From: SAR116 cluster bacterium
GTDB taxonomy: Bacteria; Pseudomonadota; Alphaproteobacteria; Puniceispirillales; UBA1172
Assembly (NCBI GenBank): GCA_002691725.1
Contig: NZIT01000107.1
Location: forward strand, 1 to 9,300
Reading direction: 5' to 3'
DNA length: 9,300 bases
Part shown: piece by piece, positions 1-6,473 of the stretch
Numbering within the stretch: the stretch's first letter is position 1
Layout: each line of letters starts with the position of its first letter
The notes under the pieces: model-generated
Database searches by the model: none
Told to the model about the DNA's origin: nothing
The model's input: the letters and a program-made list of their open reading frames with translations, nothing else
Made by a program: the position numbers and the translations under genes

Positions 1-1
1 T

Positions 2-85
2 CTGACCCGTGATAGCCGTGTTGTTGAACGGAAAAAATATGGCCGAGCCAAAGCTCGCCGGAGCTTCCAGTTCTCAAAGCGTTAA
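2..85 (+). CDS. rpsI: 30S ribosomal protein S9, C-terminal fragment
   Basis: This is the last 27 codons of ribosomal protein S9; the gene starts before the window. The frame opening at base 2 reads LTRDSRVVERKKYGRAKARR and then ends SFQFSKR-stop. That is the conserved basic C-terminal tail of bacterial S9, including the TRD.R.VERKK and QFSKR motifs. In the known ribosome structure this tail reaches into the 30S P site, and its final arginine contacts the P-site tRNA. The gene ends at TAA (83-85), and an intrinsic terminator lies 27 bases further on, so S9 is the last gene of its transcription unit. By family context rplM would be expected just upstream, outside the window. Identification of the tail is near certain despite its shortness. 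Confidence 0.93.
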   Translation: MTRDSRVVERKKYGRAKARRSFQFSKR

Positions 86-112
86 GCACCTGCAACAAAT
101 CATATATTTCCA

Positions 113-143
113 AAAGGGCTGCGTATTTCGCAGCCCTTTATTT
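113..143 (+). terminator. Rho-independent terminator after rpsI
   Basis: A perfect 11-bp stem (113-123 with 129-139, AAAGGGCTGCG/CGCAGCCCTTT) closes a 5-base TATTT loop. The T-rich run TTTATTT follows at once. The A's on the 5' side of the stem would also let it work on the opposite strand. It sits 27 bases after the S9 stop and ends the ribosomal protein transcript. Confidence 0.92.
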
Positions 144-205
144 GCGTACCAGAATTGTAGCAGACGCTGTGAGGTCTTGCCGCCTTTGCGCTGGAGCTTG
201 TGGCG

Positions 206-386
206 ATGCTGCTTGTGGTGATGCTGGCTATGTCTTTTGGTCAGGGCAGAGACCAGCACGGCCGATGATATCATGTTAATGGTGCTTGAGGATTACACCA
301 CCGACCTTACCATCAATCCGTTTGACGTGGTGTTAAGACCAGCCAGGATTGTGATTTCTGTCATCTGCGATAAGATAGCGCTATGA
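206..386 (+). pseudogene. Possible frameshifted small secreted protein
   Basis: No intact gene covers this stretch, but two short frames look like one small gene broken by a single base. The first starts at ATG 206, with GGAG at 193-196 nine bases upstream, and reads MLLVVMLAMSFGQGRDQHGR before TGA at 266-268. The second frame has no strong start of its own (ATG 273, no SD) and runs to TGA 384-386. It contains AETSTADDIMLMVLEDYTTD and ends VICDKIAL. Removing one T from the TTTT run at 235-238 joins them as MLLVVMLAMSLVRA followed by ETSTADD. That looks like a signal peptide with a peptidase I-type site, giving about 60 residues in all. The second frame overlaps the acetyltransferase start by ATGA, as coupled genes often do. 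Alternatives are two chance ORFs, a sequencing error, or noncoding DNA. I recognise no family. Confidence 0.25.
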
Positions 387-928
387 CAGCATCTTTTCTT
401 CCGCCAAACGCCAACACTAACGCCAACGGCAAAAGCAAGGCGCCTGCGATAAGCTTTCGGCGCGCCAAAGCAACCGACTTGCCCGCTATTCAGGCCATCA
501 TGGAGGCCGCCTACACACCATACATTGCGGTCATGGGGCAAAAGCCAGCCCCTATGCTGGCCGATTATGCTGCCCATCTCAATCAAGATACGGTATTTGT
601 CGCCGAGCGTATTTCTGATCAGGCGGCCTCTCTACTAGCTTACGCCATCATTATCAAAAAGCCGTCAGGATATTGGCTTGAAAATATTGCTGTTAGCCCC
701 GATGCGTCAGGGCAAGGTCTTGGCTCTGCGCTGATGCGTCATCTGGAGGATTATCTGCGTCAGGCTGCCGATTATTATCAGCTTTATACCAATATCAGGA
801 TGACCGCAAACATGGCTTGGTATAAGCGGCTTGGTTTTGTGGAAACTCGGCGCGAGAGGCAAGACGGCTATGAGCGCGTGTTCTATAAGAAAATCTTGAC
901 CACACCAATACATCAATCACCAATCTAA
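383..928 (+). CDS. GNAT family N-acetyltransferase
   Basis: A 181-residue GCN5-related acetyltransferase, predicted to move an acetyl group from acetyl-CoA to an amine in the cytoplasm; the substrate cannot be told. The GNAT fold starts near residue 23 (ISFRRAKATDLPAI, the usual first strand and helix). Motif A spans about 98-118 (WLENIAVSPDASGQGLGSAL), with the pyrophosphate-binding QGLGSA loop. Motif B is MAWYKRLGFVE (144-154). Residues 1-22 are an N/A/K-rich extension with no recognisable signal and may be disordered. ATG 383 overlaps the stop of the doubtful upstream frame by 4 bp and has no good Shine-Dalgarno, so the true start could lie a little downstream. The gene follows the S9 terminator, and the next gene starts 75 bases on. 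It is not RimI-like enough to name. Confidence 0.88.
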   Translation: MTASFLPPNANTNANGKSKAPAISFRRAKATDLPAIQAIMEAAYTPYIAVMGQKPAPMLADYAAHLNQDTVFVAERISDQAASLLAYAIIIKKPSGYWLENIAVSPDASGQGLGSALMRHLEDYLRQAADYYQLYTNIRMTANMAWYKRLGFVETRRERQDGYERVFYKKILTTPIHQSPI

Positions 929-1003
929 TCCGCTCTATTTTCCCTAGCATAATGACTGATATATCAAACAGCCGTGTTGCGTTAATGCGCTCAAGAGGGC
1001 AAT

Positions 1004-1435
1004 ATGATCATTATGAATAGCGACAAACGACTTATCGGTTCTTGCCATTGTGGCGCGGTGCAGATTTCCGTCCCTGCTGATATGGATTTCACCACAGCCA
1101 GACGCTGTGATTGTTCATTTTGCCGTCGCCGCTGGGCACCTTCTGCGGGCGTTTTGGAACATGATCTAAGGGTTGAAAAAGGCGCCGATATGTTGTCGCT
1201 CTATCAATTCCATACCGCAGTGGCGGAACATTATTTTTGCCGCAAATGCGGTATTTATACGCATCACAGACGGCGCATTGATCCATCGGTATTTGGCGTT
1301 AATGTAACATGCTTTGACCATATCAAGATGACGGATTATAACTGCGTTGCGATCAATGATGGTATTCATCATCCAAAAGACAGACATCTTTATAACAGGC
1401 ACCCCAAAGATGGGCACCCCAAAGACAGGACATGA
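1004..1435 (+). CDS. GFA/CENP-V (Mss4-like) zinc-binding protein
   Basis: A 143-residue protein of the glutathione-dependent formaldehyde-activating enzyme (GFA)/CENP-V family. All seven family cysteines are visible: C14-x-C16 (SCHCGAVQ), C35-x-C37-x-x-C40 (CDCSFC) and C79-x-x-C82 (YFCRKCGIYTHH). In characterised Gfa the first and last pairs hold a structural zinc and the middle triad a second, glutathione-responsive zinc. Many relatives have no known substrate, so formaldehyde chemistry is not established here. The last 22 residues lie beyond the usual domain and contain HPKD three times; two copies come from a 15-base tandem repeat. The start at 1004 has AAGAGGG (993-999) four bases upstream; in-frame ATG 1013 is 13 bases away and less well placed. 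The stop overlaps the next start as ATGA, suggesting co-translation with hom. Confidence 0.85.
   Translation: MIIMNSDKRLIGSCHCGAVQISVPADMDFTTARRCDCSFCRRRWAPSAGVLEHDLRVEKGADMLSLYQFHTAVAEHYFCRKCGIYTHHRRRIDPSVFGVNVTCFDHIKMTDYNCVAINDGIHHPKDRHLYNRHPKDGHPKDRT
1398..1427 (+). repeat. 15-bp tandem repeat in the 3' end of the GFA gene
   Basis: GGCACCCCAAAGA occurs at 1398-1410 and again at 1413-1425, a period of 15 bases and so in frame. It encodes two of the three HPKD units in the protein tail. A more diverged copy (CATCCAAAAGACAG) lies at 1369-1382. It ends only a few bases before the hom start, so it also sits in the hom translation-initiation region. Confidence 0.8.
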
Positions 1436-2745
1436 AATTAATGAAAACAGGTTTACAACTGGCTATTGCAGGCCTTGGTACTGTTGGCGCAGAAGTCGCA
1501 CGGCAAGTCATCTCTAACGCTGCTCCTTTTCAACGCCAGGCAGGGATGGCGGTAACAATCACAGCCGTATCCGCCCGCGATGCCGATAAAGATCGCGGCT
1601 TTTCCATGCAAGGGATGCAGTTCTGTGACAATCCGCTTGCTTTGGCGAGCATGGATAATGTTGATGTTGTGGTGGAATTAATTGGCGGCTCTGACGGCGT
1701 CGCGCTTGATTTGGTCGAAGCGGCTATTGCCAATGGCAAGCATGTCATCACGGCCAATAAAGCCTTGCTTGCGCATCATGGTTATATGCTGGCTGAGAAA
1801 GCCGAAAAAGCAGGCGTTATGCTGGCCGCTGAGGCCTCGGTTGCTGGCGGTATCCCTGTTCTTAAAACATTGCGAGAAAGTCTGTCTGGAAATCAGATTA
1901 CTCGTATCACCGGCATTTTGAATGGCACTTGCAATTATATTCTATCAACGATGCAGCATCAGAGACGTGATTTTGATGATGTCTTGGCTGAGGCACAGGC
2001 GCTCGGCTATGCGGAGGCTGATCCTGGTTTTGATATTGATGGGGTAGATGCGGCGCATAAACTGGCGTTGCTAGGAGCGATAGGTTTTGGCACAGCGCCA
2101 TCAATAGGTGCTGTCGATGTCACAGGTGTTCGCGCCATCACCATGACGGATATGGATAATGCGCAAAAGCTTGGCTGTACGATCAGGCTGTTGGCGGAGG
2201 CGGAAAAGAACACGGATGGTGAGGTGCTGATGCGGGTTCGTCCGGTTATCCTGCCACTAGACAGCCAATTGGCAAAAATTGACGGCCCTCTTAACGCTGT
2301 CACCTTCACGGGTGAGCCGATTGGGGCGATTACCTCCATTGGCCCGGGGGCAGGGGCAGGGGCAACCGCATCTGCAGTGCTTGCTGATATTGTTGATCTC
2401 GCCGCCAGCCGCATCACGCCATTTTTTGGTATTCCCGCATCTCAGCTTGCCGCTGCCCCACAACGGGCCGCGCCGCAAAAAGAGGAATGTTATTTTATCC
2501 GCCTGAAAGTCTATGATCGTCCGGGTGTTTTGGCAGATATAACAACAATATTGAAAGATCACGCGATATCCGTGGAAAGTCTGTTGCAATCAGGGCGGTC
2601 GGATGATGGTGAGAATGGTGATGTGCCAGTTATTCTGACAACGCATGAGGTGCCGCCACAAGCGATCACTGCCGCTATTGTTGAGCTGACGGAATTGCCA
2701 ACCGTATTGGCAGAGCCGGTTATCCTGACCATGGGACATGCTTGA
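1432..2745 (+). CDS. hom: Homoserine dehydrogenase (EC 1.1.1.3)
   Basis: It reduces L-aspartate-4-semialdehyde to L-homoserine with NAD(P)H, the branch point to threonine and methionine. The 437 residues show the full monofunctional architecture. The Rossmann loop is AGLGTVG (13-19), followed by ELIGG (82-86) and TANKALLA (107-114). The substrate-domain signature ASVAGGIPVLK spans 135-145, then GILNGTCNYIL (161-171), and GYAEADPGFDIDGVDAAHKL (192-211) carries the active-site acidic residues and lysine. A glycine-rich GPGAGAGATASAV (304-316) follows. A C-terminal ACT domain (about 353-437, YFIRLKVYDRPGVLADI) suggests feedback control by an amino acid, classically threonine. No aspartokinase domain is fused. 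ATG 1432 overlaps the upstream stop by 4 bp; ATG 1441 lies 10 bases after AGGA (1427-1430) and is an equally good start. recJ follows after 6 bases. Confidence 0.96.
   Translation: MKLMKTGLQLAIAGLGTVGAEVARQVISNAAPFQRQAGMAVTITAVSARDADKDRGFSMQGMQFCDNPLALASMDNVDVVVELIGGSDGVALDLVEAAIANGKHVITANKALLAHHGYMLAEKAEKAGVMLAAEASVAGGIPVLKTLRESLSGNQITRITGILNGTCNYILSTMQHQRRDFDDVLAEAQALGYAEADPGFDIDGVDAAHKLALLGAIGFGTAPSIGAVDVTGVRAITMTDMDNAQKLGCTIRLLAEAEKNTDGEVLMRVRPVILPLDSQLAKIDGPLNAVTFTGEPIGAITSIGPGAGAGATASAVLADIVDLAASRITPFFGIPASQLAAAPQRAAPQKEECYFIRLKVYDRPGVLADITTILKDHAISVESLLQSGRSDDGENGDVPVILTTHEVPPQAITAAIVELTELPTVLAEPVILTMGHA
2347..2364 (+). repeat. Three tandem GGGGCA hexamers inside hom
   Basis: Three exact copies of GGGGCA at 2347-2352, 2353-2358 and 2359-2364 encode the alternating Gly-Ala run of the glycine-rich segment GPGAGAGATA. 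Because each unit is six bases, gain or loss of a copy by slippage would keep the frame and change the loop by two residues. Confidence 0.85.
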
Positions 2746-2751
2746 TCTGTT

Positions 2752-4545
2752 ATGACCAATCCGGTGAACTCAAATCAGCTGCCAGCGTTATCAGCAACAG
2801 GCGCGCATTGGGTTTCAGCAGAGCCGCCGCCGCATATCACAGCCGGTATTATGGAAGCATCGGGCATGCCGCACCCCTTGGCACATCTGTTGGCTGCGCG
2901 CGGTATCACGAAAACTGAGCTAGGGCATTGGCTTGACCCAAAAATCCGTGATCTTATGCCTGACCCGTCACAATTAACCGATATGGATGCGGCGGCATCA
3001 CGTCTGGCTGATGCGGTCATGCAAGGGGAGCATGGTGGTATTTTTGGTGATTATGATGTCGATGGGGCAAGCTCAACGGCTATTCTTTATCGGTGTTTAG
3101 ACCATTTAGGCTTGCCTGTATCCTATCATATCCCGCATCGCTTCACTGAAGGCTATGGCCCTAATCTGCCGGCCTTGCTCGGATTAAAGGATAAAGGATG
3201 CCAGTTAATTGTTACCGTCGATTGCGGGGTAACAGCGCATGCGCCAGTGGCCGCTACGGTGGAGGCTGGAGTTGATGTGATTATTATTGATCACCATCTG
3301 CCGGGGACAGAATTGCCGCCTGCGCTTGCTGTTGTTAATCCTAATCGGCTGGATGATGATAGCGGCCTTGGCTATATGGCGGCGGCTGGCGTTGTCTTTA
3401 TGCTGGTGGTGGCGCTGGTGCGTGAATTGCGTCAGCGTGATTGGTTTACCGCCAATGACAAGCAAGAGCCTGATTTAATGGCGGCGATTGATCTCGTGGC
3501 TTTAGCCACCGTAGCGGATGTTGTTCCGCTTGCTGGTCTTAACCGCGCTTTTGTTCGGGCAGGGTTAAAGATTATGGCGAAACGAGGCCGTGTTGGGTTG
3601 CGTGTGCTTGCCGATATTGGCCGTCTCACTGCGCCGCCAGATACAGAAGCGTTAGGCTTTGTTTTAGGGCCACGGATTAATGCGGCTGGCCGTTTTGGCG
3701 AAACCGACCTTGGGGTATCTTTGCTGACAACAGATGACCCGCAACAGGCGCTAGAGCTTGCAACAATGCTGGATCAGCTGAACACCAAGCGGCAATCTGT
3801 TGAACGTGACACAACCGCCGCCGCCATGGCGCAGGCTGAGGGCAAAACCGATGCTGTGATCTGTGTTGCAGGCGGCAATTGGCATGAAGGGGTGATTGGT
3901 ATTTCTGCTGGCCGGGTGAAAGAAGCGATGAACAAACCAGCTTGCGTGATTAGTATCTCAGAAGATGAAGATGGCCGCAAAATTGGTAAAGGTTCAGGTC
4001 GCTCGGTTGTTGGTATGCGGCTAGGGGCGGCCATCATCGCGGCCAAACAAAACGGCTATTTATTGTCTGGCGGCGGGCATGATATGGCGGCAGGGTTCAG
4101 CCTGGATATGGCGCATTTTGATGCGTTTTGCCAATTTCTAAACCAGCGCGCAGAAACCGATTTAGCCGATAAGCCGCCGTATCAGGAATGGCATGTTGAT
4201 GTTGATGTTCCATTAAGTTTAGCTAATGAAACGCTCCTTGACTGGTTGGATCGTATCGGGCCATTTGGCTCAGGATTTCCGCAACCAATGTTTCAGGCGC
4301 GTGATGTTAGAGCAGCATCTTGGCGGCGGATAGGAAAAACCCAGGATCATGTCGCGCTGCGGCTGGATGATGGGCTTGGACAGATTGATGCTGTTGCATT
4401 TCGCGTTGCCGGAACGCCATTGGGTGAGGCTTTATCGGCGATGCAAGATGGCCGCAAGGCTAATATTATTGGCAGAATTACCCGAAATCGCTTCCGTGGT
4501 GAGGATCGACCACAAATGATTATCACTGATCTTCAATTTGTTTGA
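2752..4545 (+). CDS. recJ: Single-stranded-DNA-specific exonuclease RecJ
   Basis: A 597-residue 5'-3' exonuclease of the DHH phosphoesterase superfamily, acting on single-stranded DNA in recombination, mismatch and base-excision repair. Motif I is IFGDYDVDGASST (97-109) with the metal-binding aspartates. VTVDCGVT (154-161) and the DHH triplet D180-H181-H182 follow, then DLVALATVADVVPL (247-260) and GPRINAAGR (306-314). The DHHA1 domain has NWHEGVIGISAGR (376-388) and the glycine-rich GGGHDMAAGF (440-449). An OB-fold region from about 515 to the end completes it. Length and order match full-length RecJ, and all the catalytic motifs I looked for are present. ATG 2752 lies 6 bases after the hom stop with no clear Shine-Dalgarno, so translation probably depends on coupling to hom. 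No hairpin terminator was seen after the stop. Confidence 0.97.
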   Translation: MTNPVNSNQLPALSATGAHWVSAEPPPHITAGIMEASGMPHPLAHLLAARGITKTELGHWLDPKIRDLMPDPSQLTDMDAAASRLADAVMQGEHGGIFGDYDVDGASSTAILYRCLDHLGLPVSYHIPHRFTEGYGPNLPALLGLKDKGCQLIVTVDCGVTAHAPVAATVEAGVDVIIIDHHLPGTELPPALAVVNPNRLDDDSGLGYMAAAGVVFMLVVALVRELRQRDWFTANDKQEPDLMAAIDLVALATVADVVPLAGLNRAFVRAGLKIMAKRGRVGLRVLADIGRLTAPPDTEALGFVLGPRINAAGRFGETDLGVSLLTTDDPQQALELATMLDQLNTKRQSVERDTTAAAMAQAEGKTDAVICVAGGNWHEGVIGISAGRVKEAMNKPACVISISEDEDGRKIGKGSGRSVVGMRLGAAIIAAKQNGYLLSGGGHDMAAGFSLDMAHFDAFCQFLNQRAETDLADKPPYQEWHVDVDVPLSLANETLLDWLDRIGPFGSGFPQPMFQARDVRAASWRRIGKTQDHVALRLDDGLGQIDAVAFRVAGTPLGEALSAMQDGRKANIIGRITRNRFRGEDRPQMIITDLQFV

Positions 4546-4554
4546 TTTATTCGC

Positions 4555-4582
4555 TTGATTTGCGCCTTAGGTTTAGTGTAAT
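4555..4582 (+). promoter_or_regulatory. Candidate sigma-70 promoter for tRNA-Glu
   Basis: TTGATT (4555-4560) and TGTAAT (4577-4582) are separated by 16 bases. This would start transcription near 4589, about ten bases before the mature tRNA. It lies just after the recJ stop. Read-through from recJ could also supply the tRNA, since no terminator separates them. Confidence 0.45.
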
Positions 4583-4599
4583 CATGTGCTTGCCTTTAT

Positions 4600-4675
4600 G
4601 ACCCGTTCGTCTAGAGGCCTAGGACATCGGCCTTTCACGCCGACAACACGGGTTCGAATCCCGTACGGGTCGCCA
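4600..4675 (+). tRNA. tRNA-Glu, anticodon UUC, CCA encoded
   Basis: A complete 76-base cloverleaf can be drawn by hand. The acceptor stem 4600-4606 (GACCCGT) pairs fully with 4665-4671 (ACGGGTC), followed by discriminator G4672 and an encoded CCA (4673-4675). The anticodon stem TCGGC/GCCGA (4627-4631 with 4639-4643) closes the loop CTTTCAC, placing TTC at 4634-4636, which decodes GAA/GAG. The T arm ACGGG-TTCGAAT-CCCGT spans 4648-4664 with no mismatch. The D arm contains the usual AGAGGCCTAGGACA-type sequence of bacterial tRNA-Glu. Only 10 bases separate it from the stop of the convergent photolyase gene. No integrase or partial tRNA copy lies nearby, so it is not acting as an attachment site here. 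Confidence 0.97.
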
Positions 4676-4685
4676 TCTCACATCT

Positions 4686-6221
4686 TTATTTTAATTGGTC
4701 CAGAAATTGTTTGCTGTCATGCGCGATCTGGGCTTTGCGGGCATCATCCATGCGGGCTAAATTGCGATACGGCATCCCCATGCGTGGATTGCCCGACAGC
4801 GTGTCAGCATTACGCATCAGAAAATCCCAATATAACAGATTAAACGGACAAGCCTCCGCGCCTAGTTTATCTTTCACCTTATACGCACAGCCTTTACAAT
4901 AATCCGACATACGGTTGATATAGGCGCCACTGGCGGCATAGGGTTTGCTCGCCAGATCACCGCCATCAGCATAAAGCGTCATGCCACTGACATTTGGCAA
5001 CTCGACCCATTCATAGGCATCGGCATAAACGGCCAGATACCATTCATTGACCTGAGCCGGGTTAATGCCAGCCAAGAGCGCAAAGTTCCCCAACACCATT
5101 AAGCGCTGAATATGATGCGCGTAAGCATGATCAATCGTATTCTGAACAGATATCCGCAAACATCTCATTTTTGTCTCTGCTGTCCAGTAAAAATCGGGTA
5201 AGTCGCGGGTCGCTCCTAACACATTCGCGTCTGCATATTCAGGCATGCGTAACCAATAAATACCGCGAACATATTCACGCCAGCCCAATATCTGCCGGAT
5301 AAACCCCTCGACCGCATTAAGCGGTGCCTGACCGCTATGCCACGCGGTTTCCGCCGCCCTGATACATTCCATGGGCGTTAATAATCCGATATTGAGATAA
5401 AGCCCAATGTGAGAGTGATACATCCATGGCTCATCGCTTAACATGGCATCTTGATAAGTGCCAAATAATGGCAGGCGGTCCTGGATAAAGGCATCAAGAA
5501 CGGCGAGGGCTGCTGGCCGCGTGACAGCAAAGAAAAAGCCATCTGTTGATCCCATATGCGTTGGAAAATGCTTCTCCACCATGTTGATAACCGCTTTAGT
5601 AATCGCATCAGGCGGATGTGCTGTTGGTGGCGGCGGCGTCAATCCCTCTTTCGGTGGGGCGCGGTTTTCGGCATCATAATTCCAGTCGCCACCTGCGGGT
5701 TTGTCGCCATCCATCAGCACCTTGTGATGACGGCGCATGTCACGATAGAAATATTCCATTCGTAATGATTTGCGGCCTTCTGCCCAATCAGCAAACATCT
5801 GATGACTGGCGAGAAAGCGATCATCCTCATGATAAATGACAGGAGTTTTTAATCGGTCTTGCCATGCCTTGTCTTGCATGATTTTGATGGTTTGGTTCAA
5901 GCGATATTCACCTGCGCTGGTGATCACAATCTGATCTGGTGCCAGCATGGCGATATGGCGTTCTACCTCCGCCGTGATCGAATGGGTGTTATCGGGATCA
6001 TCCAGGGTGACGTAAATCACCTGATAGCCTTGCTGATGCAGATGTTCAGCAAAATGGCGCATGGCAGAAAACACAAAAACCAGTTTCTTTTTGTGATGCT
6101 TGACATAACTAGCCTCATCCATGACTTCTGCCATGAGGATAGTATCATCCTTATCACAGTCGCGCAGGGTGGCGAGATTATCGCTAAGCTGATCACCTAA
6201 AATTACACGCAATGTTTTCAT
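4686..6221 (-). CDS. phrB: FeS-type bacterial (6-4) photolyase / cryptochrome (PhrB family)
   Basis: A 511-residue light-driven flavoprotein predicted to repair (6-4) pyrimidine photoproducts. The N-terminal half (LGDQL at 8-12) is the photolyase-related antenna domain; the C-terminal half is the helical FAD domain. Cysteines 354, 442, 445 and 458 have the spacing (88, 3, 13) of the 4Fe-4S ligands C350, C438, C441 and C454 of Agrobacterium PhrB. The active-site pair H369-H370 and electron-transfer residues W346, W394 and Y395 fall at the same +4 offset from that enzyme, recalled from the literature. FAD, a ribityllumazine antenna and a cubane cluster are therefore expected. I chose ATG 6221 because GGAGGAGG (6226-6233) precedes it; ATG 6236 is in frame but would make that Shine-Dalgarno part of the coding sequence. 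It stands alone, convergent with tRNA-Glu and divergent from fabD. Cryptochrome-like signalling is possible, but the repair residues are intact. Confidence 0.93.
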   Translation of the reverse strand: MKTLRVILGDQLSDNLATLRDCDKDDTILMAEVMDEASYVKHHKKKLVFVFSAMRHFAEHLHQQGYQVIYVTLDDPDNTHSITAEVERHIAMLAPDQIVITSAGEYRLNQTIKIMQDKAWQDRLKTPVIYHEDDRFLASHQMFADWAEGRKSLRMEYFYRDMRRHHKVLMDGDKPAGGDWNYDAENRAPPKEGLTPPPPTAHPPDAITKAVINMVEKHFPTHMGSTDGFFFAVTRPAALAVLDAFIQDRLPLFGTYQDAMLSDEPWMYHSHIGLYLNIGLLTPMECIRAAETAWHSGQAPLNAVEGFIRQILGWREYVRGIYWLRMPEYADANVLGATRDLPDFYWTAETKMRCLRISVQNTIDHAYAHHIQRLMVLGNFALLAGINPAQVNEWYLAVYADAYEWVELPNVSGMTLYADGGDLASKPYAASGAYINRMSDYCKGCAYKVKDKLGAEACPFNLLYWDFLMRNADTLSGNPRMGMPYRNLARMDDARKAQIAHDSKQFLDQLK

Positions 6222-6225
6222 CATG

Positions 6226-6233
6226 CCTCCTCC
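6226..6233 (-). promoter_or_regulatory. Ribosome binding site deciding the photolyase start
   Basis: Read on the minus strand, GGAGGAGG is followed by CATGATGAAA. The start at 6221 is 4 bases after the second GGAGG and 7 after the first. The upstream in-frame ATG (6234-6236) directly precedes this site and has no comparable site of its own. The conserved photolyase N-terminus (MKTLRVILGDQL) also begins at 6221. Confidence 0.75.
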
Positions 6234-6371
6234 CATCTATTTATGGGGATGCGTGATGCAGACAAGTGGCAGCATACGCATTATTGCACTTCCCGTGCGC
6301 TGGTCTTGCTTGCTTTTGGGGGGATAAAGTGATGCCACGGTGATAAAGCCATAGCCAAATATAGAGAAGAT

Positions 6372-6400
6372 TTGCCCGCACAGGCTTAATTTGCTATCTT
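6372..6400 (+). promoter_or_regulatory. Candidate promoter for the fab cluster
   Basis: TTGCCC (6372-6377) and TATCTT (6395-6400) are 17 bases apart, a moderate sigma-70 match at each box. Transcription would start near 6407, immediately before the leader hairpin. The rest of the 252-base gap between the divergent photolyase and fabD genes (6222-6371) shows no ORF or strong repeat, and I found no convincing promoter for the photolyase in it. Confidence 0.4.
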
Positions 6401-6411
6401 CCGCACAGTTT

Positions 6412-6443
6412 TGAGAAAACCTGCCTCGCGGGCGCTTTTCTCA
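6412..6443 (+). promoter_or_regulatory. Stem-loop in the fabD leader
   Basis: TGAGAAAA (6412-6419) pairs exactly with TTTTCTCA (6436-6443). The enclosed 16 bases can extend the stem through C6421-G6434 and GCC/GGC (6423-6425 with 6431-6433) around a TCGCG loop. It lies 30 bases before the fabD ATG and, if the proposed promoter is right, near the 5' end of the message. It could be an mRNA-stabilising structure, a protein-binding inverted repeat, or a weak terminator-like element. No T-run follows on the plus strand, so termination towards fabD is unlikely. Confidence 0.55.
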
Positions 6444-6473
6444 CCCAAAATCAGAAACAAGTGAAGACATGCT

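Noticed and set aside
9..221. 70-residue plus-strand ORF starting inside rpsI
   Set aside because: It overlaps the S9 tail in another frame and runs through the terminator hairpin; its composition is not protein-like.
293..586. 97-residue minus-strand ORF
   Set aside because: It lies antisense to the acetyltransferase start and has no motif or ribosome site; it looks like a shadow frame.
2007..2417. 136-residue minus-strand ORF
   Set aside because: It is fully antisense to well-conserved hom sequence, and its Ala/Pro/Ser-rich composition is typical of a shadow frame.
4600..4700. tRNA-Glu as a phage or island attachment site
   Set aside because: No integrase, no second copy of the tRNA 3' end and no foreign-looking genes are in the window.
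4586..4843. 85-residue ORF crossing the tRNA gene
   Set aside because: Its first half is the tRNA-Glu sequence read as protein, and its second half is antisense to the photolyase.
5859..6200. 113-residue plus-strand ORF antisense to the photolyase
   Set aside because: The photolyase frame is strongly conserved in this region; the antisense frame has no recognisable domain or Shine-Dalgarno.
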